64,000 nucleotides of DNA from Steroidobacter gossypii (GCF_016801985.1 NZ_JAEVLS010000001.1:930001-994000), one strand, 5' to 3'. Positions 52,274 to 61,724 are shown, counted from the stretch's first letter. Notes: generated from the sequence alone by a model not told the origin. Program-made: numbers and translations.

Positions 52274-53116
52274 ATGGCTCATAGCATCACGAGCATGGCG
52301 CTGTTCTGCGATTTCGAGAACATCGCGCTCGGTGTGCGTGACGCGCAGTACGCCAAGTTCGACATCGATCGCGTGCTGGAGCGGCTGCTGCTCAAGGGCA
52401 GCATCGTGGTCAAGAAGGCGTACTGCGACTGGGATCGCTACAAGGATTTCAAGAAGCCGATGCACGAGGCGTCGTTCGAGCTGATCGAAATCCCGCACGT
52501 GAAGATCTCGGGCAAGAACTCCGCCGACATCCGCCTGGTGGTGGACGCACTGGACCTTTGTTACACCAAGGCGCACGTCGACACGTTCGTCATCATCAGC
52601 GGCGACTCGGATTTCTCGCCGCTGGTCAGCAAGCTGCGCGAGAACAACAAGACGGTCATCGGCGTGGGCGTGAAGAGCTCGACGTCCGACCTGCTGATCG
52701 CCAATTGCGACGAGTTCATTTATTACGACGACCTGGTGCGGCAGGAAGAAAAGAAACGTCATCAGCGCGCCCGGCGCAAACAGCCCTCCACCAGCAAAGC
52801 CTCGCACGCCGGCGCCGAGACGCCGAAGGCCGCCAAGCCCGAGGCGTCCGAGGAAGATCGCAAGCAGCAGGCGTTCGATCTGGTGGTCGACACCATCGAC
52901 GCGCTGGCCGAAGAGCGCGATCAGGACGAGAAGATCTGGGGCTCGATGGTCAAGCAGACTCTGAAACGGCGCAATCCCGGTTTCAACGAGAGTTACTTCG
53001 GCTTTCGCACTTTCAGTGAACTGCTGGAGGAAGCTCAGGTTCGCAAGCTCTTGACCCTGGAGCCCGATCTGAAGTCGGGCGGCTACATCATCCGGCGCGG
53101 GGGCCGGGCCGAATAA
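52274..53116 (+). CDS. NYN-domain putative ribonuclease with OST-HTH/LOTUS domain
   Basis: 280 residues. The NYN (PIN-like, LabA/DUF88) domain (about 5-150) has the acidic metal-binding set: FCDFENIALG, KNSADIRLVVDALDL, IISGDSDFSPLV. A Lys/Arg-rich linker follows, then an OST-HTH/LOTUS-like domain (about 195-275) ending GFRTFSELLEEAQVRKLL. The pairing suggests an RNA-cleaving protein with its own RNA-binding domain. No ribosome site is visible; the start abuts the corA stop. Target RNA unknown. Confidence 0.87.
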   Translation: MAHSITSMALFCDFENIALGVRDAQYAKFDIDRVLERLLLKGSIVVKKAYCDWDRYKDFKKPMHEASFELIEIPHVKISGKNSADIRLVVDALDLCYTKAHVDTFVIISGDSDFSPLVSKLRENNKTVIGVGVKSSTSDLLIANCDEFIYYDDLVRQEEKKRHQRARRKQPSTSKASHAGAETPKAAKPEASEEDRKQQAFDLVVDTIDALAEERDQDEKIWGSMVKQTLKRRNPGFNESYFGFRTFSELLEEAQVRKLLTLEPDLKSGGYIIRRGGRAE

Positions 53117-54073
53117 CTACTGCTGCAGCGTCAGGTCGGCAACGATCGGCAGATGGTCCGAGCCCAAGAAAGGGCCGACGCGCGTCGATACGCTGCGCCA
53201 CTGCGGCGATAACAAACAATGATCGATACGTATGCCCGCAGGCGCGAACTGCGCCGGCCAGCTGCGCGCCAGGCCGAAGCCGCGTGCTGCGTCGTGCAGG
53301 CCAGATTGTTCCAGGGCCTTGCTGAAATATCCCGACCATGGCGTGAGATTGAAATCGCCCGCCACGATCAGCGGCCCGGGCTGCGCCTTGCTGAATCGCA
53401 CCAGCTCGTTCAACTCCTGATTGCGGAACTCTGAATTGCGCGGCCCGAGCGGCCAGTTCAGATGCACACCGAGCACCGTCACCGGCGCGCCTCGCCAATC
53501 CAACTTCAGCTTCGCGGCCACCGCGCCTCCCGGCGCCAATGGCACGGACTCAGCCTCGAGCACCGGCCATTTGGTGAACACGGCCGCGCCCATGCGGCTG
53601 GGTTCAATGTGGTAGTAGGGGTAACTCGGCAGCAATGGCGCCAGCTGTTCCGCCTGCGGCGGCGTCAGCTCGAGCAACACCACCGCATCGGCCTGCGATT
53701 GTTCGATGTACTGCGCGGTGGGGACGAGATCCGGGTTACGAAACCAAACATTGAAGGAGACGAGGCGAAATGTTTCTTCGCGCGGCGTAGCGATCGCCGC
53801 GGACACGGGCTGGTCGCTCACGTAGGGAAACAGCGGCACGACGCTGATAGCGAAACCCAGTAGCGCCGCGCTCGCATGCACGTAATGCCGTAGCAGCAAC
53901 GTTATGACGGCGAGCACGGCGAACAGCGCCGCGTACTGCACGCGAAAGTGCGCGAACAGATCGAGCGGCCAGGCCCAACGGCCGAGGAGGCCAGCCAGCA
54001 GCGCCAGCCACAGACCGACCAAAGCGAGGCTGGCCAGCTGAACGCTTTTGCGAAGAACGGTATCTCGGGACAA
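53117..54073 (-). CDS. Membrane endonuclease/exonuclease/phosphatase-family protein (YafD-like)
   Basis: 318 residues. Three N-terminal membrane helices (about 14-33, 38-60, 65-83) precede an EEP catalytic domain: SFNVWFRNPD, VLLELTPPQAEQ, VLGVHLNWPLG, the Asp/Asn pair in AGDFNLTPWSG, and the final GSDHLPIVADL with the catalytic His. Enzymes of this fold cut phosphodiester bonds in nucleic acids or lipids. It shares no gap with the convergent NYN gene: its stop begins 1 bp after the NYN stop. Confidence 0.87.
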   Translation of the reverse strand: MSRDTVLRKSVQLASLALVGLWLALLAGLLGRWAWPLDLFAHFRVQYAALFAVLAVITLLLRHYVHASAALLGFAISVVPLFPYVSDQPVSAAIATPREETFRLVSFNVWFRNPDLVPTAQYIEQSQADAVVLLELTPPQAEQLAPLLPSYPYYHIEPSRMGAAVFTKWPVLEAESVPLAPGGAVAAKLKLDWRGAPVTVLGVHLNWPLGPRNSEFRNQELNELVRFSKAQPGPLIVAGDFNLTPWSGYFSKALEQSGLHDAARGFGLARSWPAQFAPAGIRIDHCLLSPQWRSVSTRVGPFLGSDHLPIVADLTLQQ

Positions 54074-54139
54074 TTCGATGGACCTGCGCCGCTGATGGAT
54101 GCGCGGTGAGGGAAGATCGGGGAGGACTACGCCAAAACG

Positions 54140-54610
54140 TTACATCAACACCTTGGCAGGTGCACGCCAGCGCGGCGCGGAAGTGCGGCCGGTGGCGTAG
54201 TACAGATCCATGGTGCGAACGCCTTTGACACGACGAGTCGAGCGCCGGACTTCGCGCAGCAGCTTCAGCAGCAGTTGTTCGTTGGCGCGGCGACCGCCGC
54301 TGGCGAATTCCGCGCTGATGCCAACATGAACGACTGTCACGTGCTCGATGTCCTGACGCGCATAGACCGCCACGCCGACCGGCCGGCCGGTCTCGGTGTC
54401 GATCGCGAACAGGGACTGCACTTCCGGCAGGCCTTTCACATGAATGCGCAGCCGGTCGCGATCGGCGACGATCTCCGGCGAGCCGAACTTCTCGATGGCG
54501 TCGGCGATGCAGGCGCTGACGCGCTCCTGGCAAGAATTGAAAAACAGCAGCGCTTCCAGCGCCGGCTTCTGCGCGACCGGCACATGCGATTTAAATTCTA
54601 TTTTGCTCAT
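54140..54610 (-). CDS. Small hypothetical protein, possibly GNAT-like
   Basis: 156 residues. The segment VTVVHVGISAEFASGGRRAN then EQLLLKLLREVRR resembles the beta4-alpha3 acetyl-CoA site of GNAT acetyltransferases, but the Q/RxxGxG/A motif is only loosely matched (FASGGRRA). Otherwise unrecognised: VKGLPEVQSLFAIDTETGRP and a basic C-terminus. ATG at 54610 is preferred to 54634. It lies 66 bp upstream of the YafD-like gene on the same strand. Coding is likely, function is not assignable. Confidence 0.6.
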   Translation of the reverse strand: MSKIEFKSHVPVAQKPALEALLFFNSCQERVSACIADAIEKFGSPEIVADRDRLRIHVKGLPEVQSLFAIDTETGRPVGVAVYARQDIEHVTVVHVGISAEFASGGRRANEQLLLKLLREVRRSTRRVKGVRTMDLYYATGRTSAPRWRAPAKVLM

Positions 54611-55171
54611 GAGCCTACCGATCCGAGGCCACACCGTATCGATCCGTTCGCAAGGAGCGCATCATGAGCGGCGCCCGCGGCCTTGTCGAGCATCACAAGT
54701 TACCTCTTACGGTGCGTAACTGCCGGCAACGACGCTGAAAACGACCTCTTATCGCCGGCTTGTTGCATTCCGGCGGCATTGACTTGACCGGGCCCGGACA
54801 GGCAAAACGTATGCTGCAGCGCCTTCGGCAATGTATCGGGGGCCGGCTGTTGCATGGATGTCACAGCAATGAAACAGCGGCGAACCGAACTTTCCGGAAG
54901 TCACAGCCCGGCAAGGGGTTCAGGCGGTGCGCGAAACTTTGAACTGGCGCAAGTTTTCGGGATTAAAAAACGGGAACTAAGTCGAGCGACAGGCAAAGTG
55001 CTTATTGTCAGATTAGACACTCGTTCATCAGGGAGCGGAAAGACGGCAGTCTGGGAAGACGAAGCCTGCGCGGTTGTGACCGCTAACGGCTGAAGGGGCT
55101 GGCTTTCTGCGCATTCCGGCTTGAGGTAGGTCAGTCGCGGCCCGTGGGGCGTGCGGCCAAGGGGAAGGTAC
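54611..55171. other. 561-bp non-coding stretch upstream of the kinase operon
   Basis: Two small open frames here have no ribosome site and no protein-like composition, so I treat the region as non-coding. It is less GC-rich than its surroundings around 54940-55025. TTGAAC (54938-54943) and ATTAAA (about 54961) at a 17-bp spacing are a weak promoter candidate for the downstream operon. I see no repeat or stable RNA. Confidence 0.4.
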
Positions 55172-57475
55172 ATGGGAATTCTTGATCTGGGTCGGTACAA
55201 AGGAATCGTATTCGCGATCACCGGCTTTCTGGTGTTCATCGCCATCATTCTGGCGGTGAACCACGGCAAGGCGGGCCAGTTCTCGGACAACGTCGCGGGC
55301 GTGCGCTTCCTCGAGAATCGGGCGAAGCAGCCGGGCGCCGTGTACGACATCAGCGTGCAGCTGGCCGAACGCCTGCGGCAGGGCGAAAAAATCGACGAAA
55401 CGTTGAGCAGCCTGCAAAAAGCCGCCGCCGCCTTCGACAACTCCCTGAACAGCCTCGCCAACGGCGGCATGATCACCGACGCCAGCGGCGACGTGTTCGT
55501 GCTGCCGACCATGACCACGCCGGCGGCGGTCGAACGCCTCAAGAACGCCAGCAAGCTGTGGGACGGCTACAAGGCCAAGCTGAACCCGGTCATCAACTTC
55601 TCCGGTTCGCCCTACTACACGGCCCAGCCTGCGCCGGCTCCGGCCGCCGCCAACGGCAAAGCCCCGGCAGCTGCTCCCGCCGCGCCCGCGGAACCGACGG
55701 TTCAATACAGCCCGCGCGGACGTCGCCTGCAGGCGGCCCTGAACGATCTCGTTCAGTACGGCAACACCGCTCACGGCCAGCTGGCCAAGGTGATGACCGA
55801 CCTGTCCGTGGAAGTGGAAGCTGCCAGCCGCACGGAAACCGGCACGCTACGCGCCATTCAGGTCGGCGGCATGGTTGCGGCCCTGCTGTTGCTGGGCGCG
55901 ATCTTCCTGTTCTTCGCCCGCAACCTGCGTAAAGAAGAAGCCGCCTCGAACCGACAGCGCAAGGAAACCCAGGACATTCTGCGCACCGTGAACGAAGGCC
56001 TGTTCCTGCTGGACAAGGACCTCAAGCTCGGTAGCGAGCGCTCCATGGCGCTCAACGGCATCTTCCGTCGCGAAGACTTCAGCGACCTGACCTTCGACAA
56101 GCTGCTCAAGGACATCGTGCCGGAGAAGACCCTGAAGACCGCGATGGACTACGTCGCGCTGCTGTGGGGCGAGCGGGTCAACGAGAAGCTGGTGAAAACC
56201 ATCAACCCGCTGAACGAAGTCGAAGTGCACTTCGACAATCCGGCCGGCGGTTTCGACACGCACTTCCTGGAATTCGACTTCAACCGCGTGAAATCCGAAG
56301 GCTCGCTGTCCCACCTGCTGGTGACGGTGAACGACGTGACCAAGCGCGTGATGCTGTCGCGCGAACTGCAGGATTCGCAGGAAAAGGCGCAGGCCCAGCT
56401 GGACCTGCTGTTGCGCATCCTGCACGTGGAGCCGGACAGCCTGACCAGCTTCCTCACCGACGCCGACGTGTCGTTGAAGATGGTCAACTCCATCCTGAAA
56501 GAGCCGGCCCGCGAGGAAACGGCGTTCCGCGCCAAGATCGACGGCATCTACCGTCAGGTGCACGCGGTCAAGGGCGAAGCGGCGGCGCTGGGCCTGAAGA
56601 CCGTCGAGCAGCGCGCGCATGCCTTTGAAGAATCGTTGAACGACCTGAAAGGCCGCCCGTCCCTGTCGGGCAGCGACTTCCTGCCGCTGGTGGTGAAGCT
56701 GGACGATCTGTTCAACCACCTGGCGCAGGTCCGCGAGATGCTGAGCCGACTGGTCGATCTGCACCACGCCATCGCCAGCAAGCGCAGCGCCGGCGGCGAA
56801 GTCGCCGCCGAGAAGGTGGATCAGTGGCTTGCTGGTCAGGAACAGACGCAGATCACCAAGGCGCTGGTCGCGCCGCCGGCCGATGTCGCGGAAGCCACCG
56901 GCGCAATCGGCGGCCTGGAGCGCACCCTCGAAGACCTGGCCGCGCGCGTCGCGAGCAGCCAGTCCAAGCGGGTCAATCTGCGTTGCACGGGTCTGGACGC
57001 GGTGCCGGAGGCGTATCGTCGCGCCGTCAAGGACATCACCATTCAGCTGGTACGCAACGCCGTGGTCCACGGCATCGAGGAGCCGAGCGAGCGCGCCAAG
57101 GCCAACAAGGCCGAGACTGGCGCGTTGGCGGTTGAATTCTCACCGCGCGGCGCCGACGGCTACGAGCTGATCGTGCAGGACGACGGCCGTGGCTTGCAGC
57201 TGGATCGCATCAAGGAAGTGGCCGTGGAACGCGGCCTGATCACGCCGGCCCAGGCCGCGCTGCTGGATCCGCGCCAGACCATGGCGTTGATCTTCCGCCC
57301 TGGCTTCTCCACCGCCGACCGGGTCACCACCGACGCCGGTCGCGGCGCCGGCATGGATCTGGTGCGCATCCTCGTGGCCGAGCTGGGCGGGCGCGTCGGC
57401 CTGGCCTCGGCGGGCGGCAAATTCTCCAAATTCAAGATCTGGCTGCCGACGGCGCAAAGCGCCGCCGCCGCCTGA
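55172..57475 (+). CDS. Membrane CheA-like histidine kinase (HPt + HATPase)
   Basis: 767 residues. TM1 is about 10-28 and TM2 about 229-250, enclosing a 200-residue sensor part with an Ala/Pro-rich insert. A PAS-like segment (about 260-390: VNEGLFLLDKDLKLGSERSM) follows, then an HPt domain with phospho-His464 (QVHAVKGEAAALGL) and a CheA-type HATPase (Asn629 in LVRNAVVHGIEEPSERAK, VQDDGRGLQLD, RGAGMDLVRIL). No CheW domain closes it, so it is not a chemotaxis-array CheA. GGGAAGG precedes the ATG. It is the first gene of a four-gene signalling operon. Confidence 0.85.
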   Translation: MGILDLGRYKGIVFAITGFLVFIAIILAVNHGKAGQFSDNVAGVRFLENRAKQPGAVYDISVQLAERLRQGEKIDETLSSLQKAAAAFDNSLNSLANGGMITDASGDVFVLPTMTTPAAVERLKNASKLWDGYKAKLNPVINFSGSPYYTAQPAPAPAAANGKAPAAAPAAPAEPTVQYSPRGRRLQAALNDLVQYGNTAHGQLAKVMTDLSVEVEAASRTETGTLRAIQVGGMVAALLLLGAIFLFFARNLRKEEAASNRQRKETQDILRTVNEGLFLLDKDLKLGSERSMALNGIFRREDFSDLTFDKLLKDIVPEKTLKTAMDYVALLWGERVNEKLVKTINPLNEVEVHFDNPAGGFDTHFLEFDFNRVKSEGSLSHLLVTVNDVTKRVMLSRELQDSQEKAQAQLDLLLRILHVEPDSLTSFLTDADVSLKMVNSILKEPAREETAFRAKIDGIYRQVHAVKGEAAALGLKTVEQRAHAFEESLNDLKGRPSLSGSDFLPLVVKLDDLFNHLAQVREMLSRLVDLHHAIASKRSAGGEVAAEKVDQWLAGQEQTQITKALVAPPADVAEATGAIGGLERTLEDLAARVASSQSKRVNLRCTGLDAVPEAYRRAVKDITIQLVRNAVVHGIEEPSERAKANKAETGALAVEFSPRGADGYELIVQDDGRGLQLDRIKEVAVERGLITPAQAALLDPRQTMALIFRPGFSTADRVTTDAGRGAGMDLVRILVAELGGRVGLASAGGKFSKFKIWLPTAQSAAAA

Positions 57476-57532
57476 TGCCTGGCTGGGACGGACCGGAAAA
57501 CGACTGGATATCGAAGACTAAGAGGGACTGTA

Positions 57533-57952
57533 ATGGCGAGCGCCAACGCTAAAGCTCAACCGTTGACGAACGGTAAGCTCAAGCTCATGATTTGTGACGA
57601 TTCAAACATCATTCGCCGCAAGATCGAGCGAGAGCTGCAGATCGAGCGTCTGCAGGTCATCGCGACCGCGGCGAATGGGAAGCAGGCTGTCGAGGCCTTC
57701 CGCAAGGAGCCGGCGGACGTTGTCACCATGGACATCACGATGCCCGAGATGGATGGCATCGAATGCGTCGAGAACCTGGTGAAGATCAAGCCTGACGTTC
57801 TCATCCTGGTGATTTCCGCGCTCTCCGACAAGGCCACCGCCATCGAAGCTTTGAAGAAGGGGGCCAATGGCTTTCTGTGCAAGCCGTTCACGGATCGCCA
57901 GCTGACAGAAGCGCTCGAAGAGCTGCTGAGGGGCGCCGGCAATGATGACTAA
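57533..57952 (+). CDS. CheY-like single-domain response regulator
   Basis: 139 residues, receiver domain only. Acidic pair in LMICDDSNIIRR, phospho-Asp67 in VVTMDITMPEMDG, Ser/Thr in ILVISALSDK, Lys in FLCKPFTDRQ. With no output domain it must act by protein contact or as a phosphate carrier. It is probably phosphorylated by the preceding kinase. Its last 11 nt overlap the CheX start. Confidence 0.92.
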   Translation: MASANAKAQPLTNGKLKLMICDDSNIIRRKIERELQIERLQVIATAANGKQAVEAFRKEPADVVTMDITMPEMDGIECVENLVKIKPDVLILVISALSDKATAIEALKKGANGFLCKPFTDRQLTEALEELLRGAGNDD

Positions 57953-58391
57953 AGTTGAGTTGGAAACCTTCGTCGAAGGCACCACGCATTATTTCGCGAC
58001 CGCGGCCAATCAGCCCGCCTCGGTGGGCTCGCCCTACATCGTGCAGGAAGGCAAGCCGACCATCCAGGAGTTCACCGGCCTGATCTCCATCGCCGGTAAG
58101 CGTCGCGGCATCGTTTACTTCACCGCATCGCGGCCGATGCTCACGGTCATGCTGATGCGCATGGGCGAAACCGAGCTCACCCAGGAGAACATGTGCGACC
58201 TGGTGGGCGAAGTGGCCAACACCATCTCGGGCAACGCGCGCCGGGATTTCGGCAAGGACTTCATGATCTCGGTGCCGACCGTGGTGGCCGGCGAGCCGGA
58301 AAAGGTCGTCACGCCCGACAACATCCGCTCCTTCGTCATCCCGATCAACTGGCGCAGTCATTCGGCGCAGCTGGTCGTTTGCCTGGAGTGA
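57942..58391 (+). CDS. CheX-type CheY phosphatase
   Basis: 149 residues. The key ExxN catalytic pair is Glu90/Asn93 in VGEVANTISGNARRDFG, as in Thermotoga CheX. FTGLISIAGKRRGIVYFTAS and PMLTVMLMRM match the family beta sheet. It should dephosphorylate the CheY-like protein, with which it overlaps, resetting the circuit. ATG at 57942 or 57945. Confidence 0.88.
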   Translation: MMTKVELETFVEGTTHYFATAANQPASVGSPYIVQEGKPTIQEFTGLISIAGKRRGIVYFTASRPMLTVMLMRMGETELTQENMCDLVGEVANTISGNARRDFGKDFMISVPTVVAGEPEKVVTPDNIRSFVIPINWRSHSAQLVVCLE

Positions 58392-58446
58392 TCCGCCATG
58401 CCTGGTCGAAAGCGGCCGCGGCCCTTTCGATAGTCGAGATGATGAC

Positions 58447-60282
58447 GTGCCCAGTACGCGGCCCGAAGATTTCCTTTCCACGGTCCGCACCACGGCGGCG
58501 CGGCCGGGCCAGGTTCTTGATGTCGTCGTACTGAGTTCGGATGCGACCCTGCTCGAGGCCCTGCGCTCCGGCGCCGGGTCCGAGCACGCACTCTGGGATG
58601 TTCCTTCCGCCGACGCGGCCGTCGACTATCTGGTCGGCGGTCGCTGCGACGTGCTGATCGCCGATGTCGGCACTCTGGGCGGCGCTGTGGCCGCGCTGAT
58701 CGATCGCCTGCAGGCGCAATTTCCCGAGTTGATCTTCATGGCCACCGGCCGGCGGGAAGAGGAAGGCGCGGTCGCGTCCCTGCTCAGCAGCGGTCGTCTT
58801 TATCGGTTCTTGCACAAGCCGGTGTCGCCGGGGCGTGCTTTTCAATTCCTCAACGCAGCCACGCGTCGCTATAACGAGCTGGGCGATATTCCGGTCGCTC
58901 GACAATCGGTGCGGACCATTGCCGGCAAGCGCGCCCATTTCGGCAAGGTTGCGGCTGCCGCGGGCGGCATTGTCGCGGCGGTGGTCGCATTCGTGATCTG
59001 GCAATCGCGCGATCAGGGCCTGCCGGCGACACTGCAAACGACGCAGGTCGCGGACGCGCCAGTGGAGGATGTCGTCAAGTCGAAGCTGGGTAGCGCACAG
59101 ATCGCCTATCTCAGCGGCAGGCTGCTCGATCCTCGTGGCGACAATGCATTGGAATATTATAGAGCGGTGCTGGCGCTGCAGGCGGACAACGCCGAAGCAA
59201 AAGCCGGCGTGCAGAAAGTCATCGACACACTGGAGCAGCGTGTCCTCAAAGGTTTGCAGGAACGCAATGCGCCTGGCGTGGTGAAGGCGTGGACGGCGTT
59301 GCAACGCGCGGCACCAGATCATCCCCGGTTGGATGCTTTGCGAGCGCAGCTGTTAGCGCTGTCTCGCACGGCGCCGGCGCCCTCGCCGGCTGCTGTCGCG
59401 AGCAACTCGCGGCCCACGCGCGCCGAGTCGAGCACGCAGGTTTCGGCTTCATCGCGTGCGGGCGCGGCCAGCTCAAATATTTCTTCGGCAGGGCCGGGCT
59501 CGGCACGTGGTGACGAAGTTGCGGCAGTTGTTACGAACGTTCCCGGGCCCGAGTTGGCTGCCGCTGATGTCGCCGAGCGCGAGCTGGCCGAGGCCATTGC
59601 ACGCGAGCTCGCGGAGCAGGAAGCTGCGTCCAATGCGGCGTCGCTCGAGCAGGTCGCCGATGTTCCTGTCGAACAAGGTCCGTCGCTGGCCGAGCAGCTC
59701 GCCGCTGTCACCGCTCTCCGCGAACGCGGCGCGCTGATCGCGCCTGCTGGTAACAATGCGTTTGACGCGGTGATGGCGCTTCGCGAGCGTTATCCCGATG
59801 CGGAAGAAGTCCGTGGCGAACAGCAACGCCTCGCGTTTCTTTTGCTGGATCGTTCCAGGACGGCGCTGGCTGCAAACGACATCGATCAAGCTGCAGTAGC
59901 GATCGATCGAGCCAATACACTCGTGCCTGGCGCTCAAGCCGTGCGCGCCTTGCAGGAGCAGCTGTCGGCGGCTCGGGAGCAACGGGATTTCTACAGGAAC
60001 GTCGCGGCCGCCGCGAGCTTGAAGCGTGTTCGCGAAGTACCGCCTGTTTACCCGCGCGAGGCCGCCCGCAAAGGCACCGAAGGCTGGGTGCAAGTTGAAT
60101 TCACCATCGCGCCGGACGGCACGACCCAGGACTTGCAGGTTCGCGACTCCCAACCGGCGCAGGTCTTCGACAAAGCGGCCCTCGATTCAGTCAGCAAGTG
60201 GCGCTTCGAACCGATCCGCAGGAACGGCGCGCCAGTGGCCCAGCGCGCCATATTGCAAGTGAAGTTCGTAGTCACCGACTGA
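58447..60282 (+). CDS. Receiver-TM-TonB fusion protein
   Basis: 611 residues. Residues 22-145 read as a receiver domain: VVVLSSDATLLEAL, Asp73 in VLIADVGTLGG, Thr in FMATGR, Lys124 in LHKPVSPG; only one Asp of the usual acidic pair is present, so phosphorylation is uncertain. One membrane helix is at about 168-186. An Ala/Glu-rich periplasmic stretch with TPR-like pieces follows, ending in a TonB C-terminal domain (about 535-608: YPREAARKGTEGWVQVEFTI, VSKWRFEPIRRNG). It starts with GTG. It would receive a cytoplasmic signal and contact outer-membrane receptors. No exbB/exbD is nearby. Confidence 0.85.
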   Translation: MPSTRPEDFLSTVRTTAARPGQVLDVVVLSSDATLLEALRSGAGSEHALWDVPSADAAVDYLVGGRCDVLIADVGTLGGAVAALIDRLQAQFPELIFMATGRREEEGAVASLLSSGRLYRFLHKPVSPGRAFQFLNAATRRYNELGDIPVARQSVRTIAGKRAHFGKVAAAAGGIVAAVVAFVIWQSRDQGLPATLQTTQVADAPVEDVVKSKLGSAQIAYLSGRLLDPRGDNALEYYRAVLALQADNAEAKAGVQKVIDTLEQRVLKGLQERNAPGVVKAWTALQRAAPDHPRLDALRAQLLALSRTAPAPSPAAVASNSRPTRAESSTQVSASSRAGAASSNISSAGPGSARGDEVAAVVTNVPGPELAAADVAERELAEAIARELAEQEAASNAASLEQVADVPVEQGPSLAEQLAAVTALRERGALIAPAGNNAFDAVMALRERYPDAEEVRGEQQRLAFLLLDRSRTALAANDIDQAAVAIDRANTLVPGAQAVRALQEQLSAAREQRDFYRNVAAAASLKRVREVPPVYPREAARKGTEGWVQVEFTIAPDGTTQDLQVRDSQPAQVFDKAALDSVSKWRFEPIRRNGAPVAQRAILQVKFVVTD

Positions 60283-60290
60283 TCTTCTGG

Positions 60291-61637
60291 TCAATGGGGC
60301 GAACCGGACGGTCGCACGGTCGCGCTCGCTGCCACGCGATCGCCTTGCAGCTTCTCTTTGTCTTCGAAGCGCCGGCCCAGCCACCAACCCAACCCAGCCC
60401 ACAATGCCGCCACCGCCGCACCCAGCCAGGCCACGGCGGCGATACCGAACCCAGCTCCCGCGACGGCATTGTTCAATTGCGCCGACAACGCATCGGAGGC
60501 GCGATACACGGGCACATCCACCGTGTTCTTGGCTTTGTATTTGGTTTCTTTATCGAGCGGGCTCCACAACATCTCCCGGCCCGGTCGCACAAACGCATAT
60601 TCCATTGCGCGGCGTGCGATCACGACCACCGTGAGCACCGCGAAAGCGCCCGACATCGCGAGCGCGCCGAAAGCGAAGATCATGATCACCGGCACGAAAG
60701 TGATGAGCGTCTTCACGCCGAACTTAGCGGCGATCCGACCGGTGAGGAAGATCTGCGATAGCACCGTCAGAGTCTGCACCACCCAATCGAAGCGGGCGAA
60801 AATCTGCGTGCGATTCTCCAGGTTTGGGAAGTGCTCCTCGACCATGCGCAGCTGTTCGAAATACAACAGCGTGTTCACGCAGGAAATGCCGACCACGAAT
60901 AGCGCGATTCCGAGCACGTAGGGCGACTTCAGGATCAGCGGCACACCGGCAAAGGGATTGCCTCCGATCGGTCGATCTTCGGCTTTGGTGGTGGCGTCCG
61001 CGCGCTCCGACCAGACGCCCAGCAGGATTCGCTGGCAGAAGATCGCCACGACGAACAGCCCGGCGCCGAAGAACAACACGCCGCTGTTGCCGATGAGCGG
61101 CACCACCAGATCCGACACGAAGGGGCCGAACAGAGCGCCGGCGCTGCCACCGGCGGCGATCACGCCGAACAGGCGCTTGGTCTGCTGACGATCGAACAGC
61201 TCGAGCAGGAAGCTCCAGAACACCGACAGCAGGAACAGGTTGACCACGCTGATGAACACGTAGAAGAACTTGCCCGCCGCCAGGTTGATCGCATCCTGGC
61301 GCAGCGCCAGCCCGGTGATCACCAGCACCACCGCGACGATGCCGTACATCCAGGGCAGGAACATGCTGCGGCGGAACCGCGCCACCACCGCTCCATACAG
61401 CGGAATGATCAGCACCGAGACGATGGAAGTGATGATCCAGATATCGGCCAGCTTGTCGCGGCCGATGATGGTGCCGATGGTCTCGCGCACCGGTCGCACC
61501 GAGAAATAACCGCTCCACATGAAAAAGAACAGGAAGAAAGCGGCGACCACCGCCGCGGTCTCGGCCGGCTGGATCGGCGCGAGTCGCGACAGGAACCGGC
61601 CGAAGGGCGAGGATGGCGGCTGAGCAGGTGTATTCAT
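60291..61637 (-). CDS. NTP/NDP-exchanger-like (TLC/MFS-type) membrane transporter
   Basis: 448 residues with about 12 membrane helices. SGYFSVRPVRETIGTIIGRD near the start, QQTKRLFGVIAAGGSAGALF and REMLWSPLDKETKYKAKNTV resemble the nucleotide-exchanger (Npt/TLC) family first known from Rickettsia and Chlamydia. Free-living proteobacteria carry related proteins of unknown substrate. An ordinary MFS permease is the alternative. It is convergent with the receiver-TonB gene, 8 bp apart. Confidence 0.65.
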   Translation of the reverse strand: MNTPAQPPSSPFGRFLSRLAPIQPAETAAVVAAFFLFFFMWSGYFSVRPVRETIGTIIGRDKLADIWIITSIVSVLIIPLYGAVVARFRRSMFLPWMYGIVAVVLVITGLALRQDAINLAAGKFFYVFISVVNLFLLSVFWSFLLELFDRQQTKRLFGVIAAGGSAGALFGPFVSDLVVPLIGNSGVLFFGAGLFVVAIFCQRILLGVWSERADATTKAEDRPIGGNPFAGVPLILKSPYVLGIALFVVGISCVNTLLYFEQLRMVEEHFPNLENRTQIFARFDWVVQTLTVLSQIFLTGRIAAKFGVKTLITFVPVIMIFAFGALAMSGAFAVLTVVVIARRAMEYAFVRPGREMLWSPLDKETKYKAKNTVDVPVYRASDALSAQLNNAVAGAGFGIAAVAWLGAAVAALWAGLGWWLGRRFEDKEKLQGDRVAASATVRPSGSPH

Positions 61638-61724
61638 GCAGTGGTTATTCTCGGTTCGCTGCTATGTTTCCGAAACGATCGTTCAATGAGGCCGCACTGT
61701 GCGCGACCGACGCCAACGCTCCGC

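Noticed and set aside
54760-55093. Two small open frames upstream of the kinase operon
   Set aside because: No Shine-Dalgarno sequence, Arg-rich random composition, and both overlap a likely promoter region.
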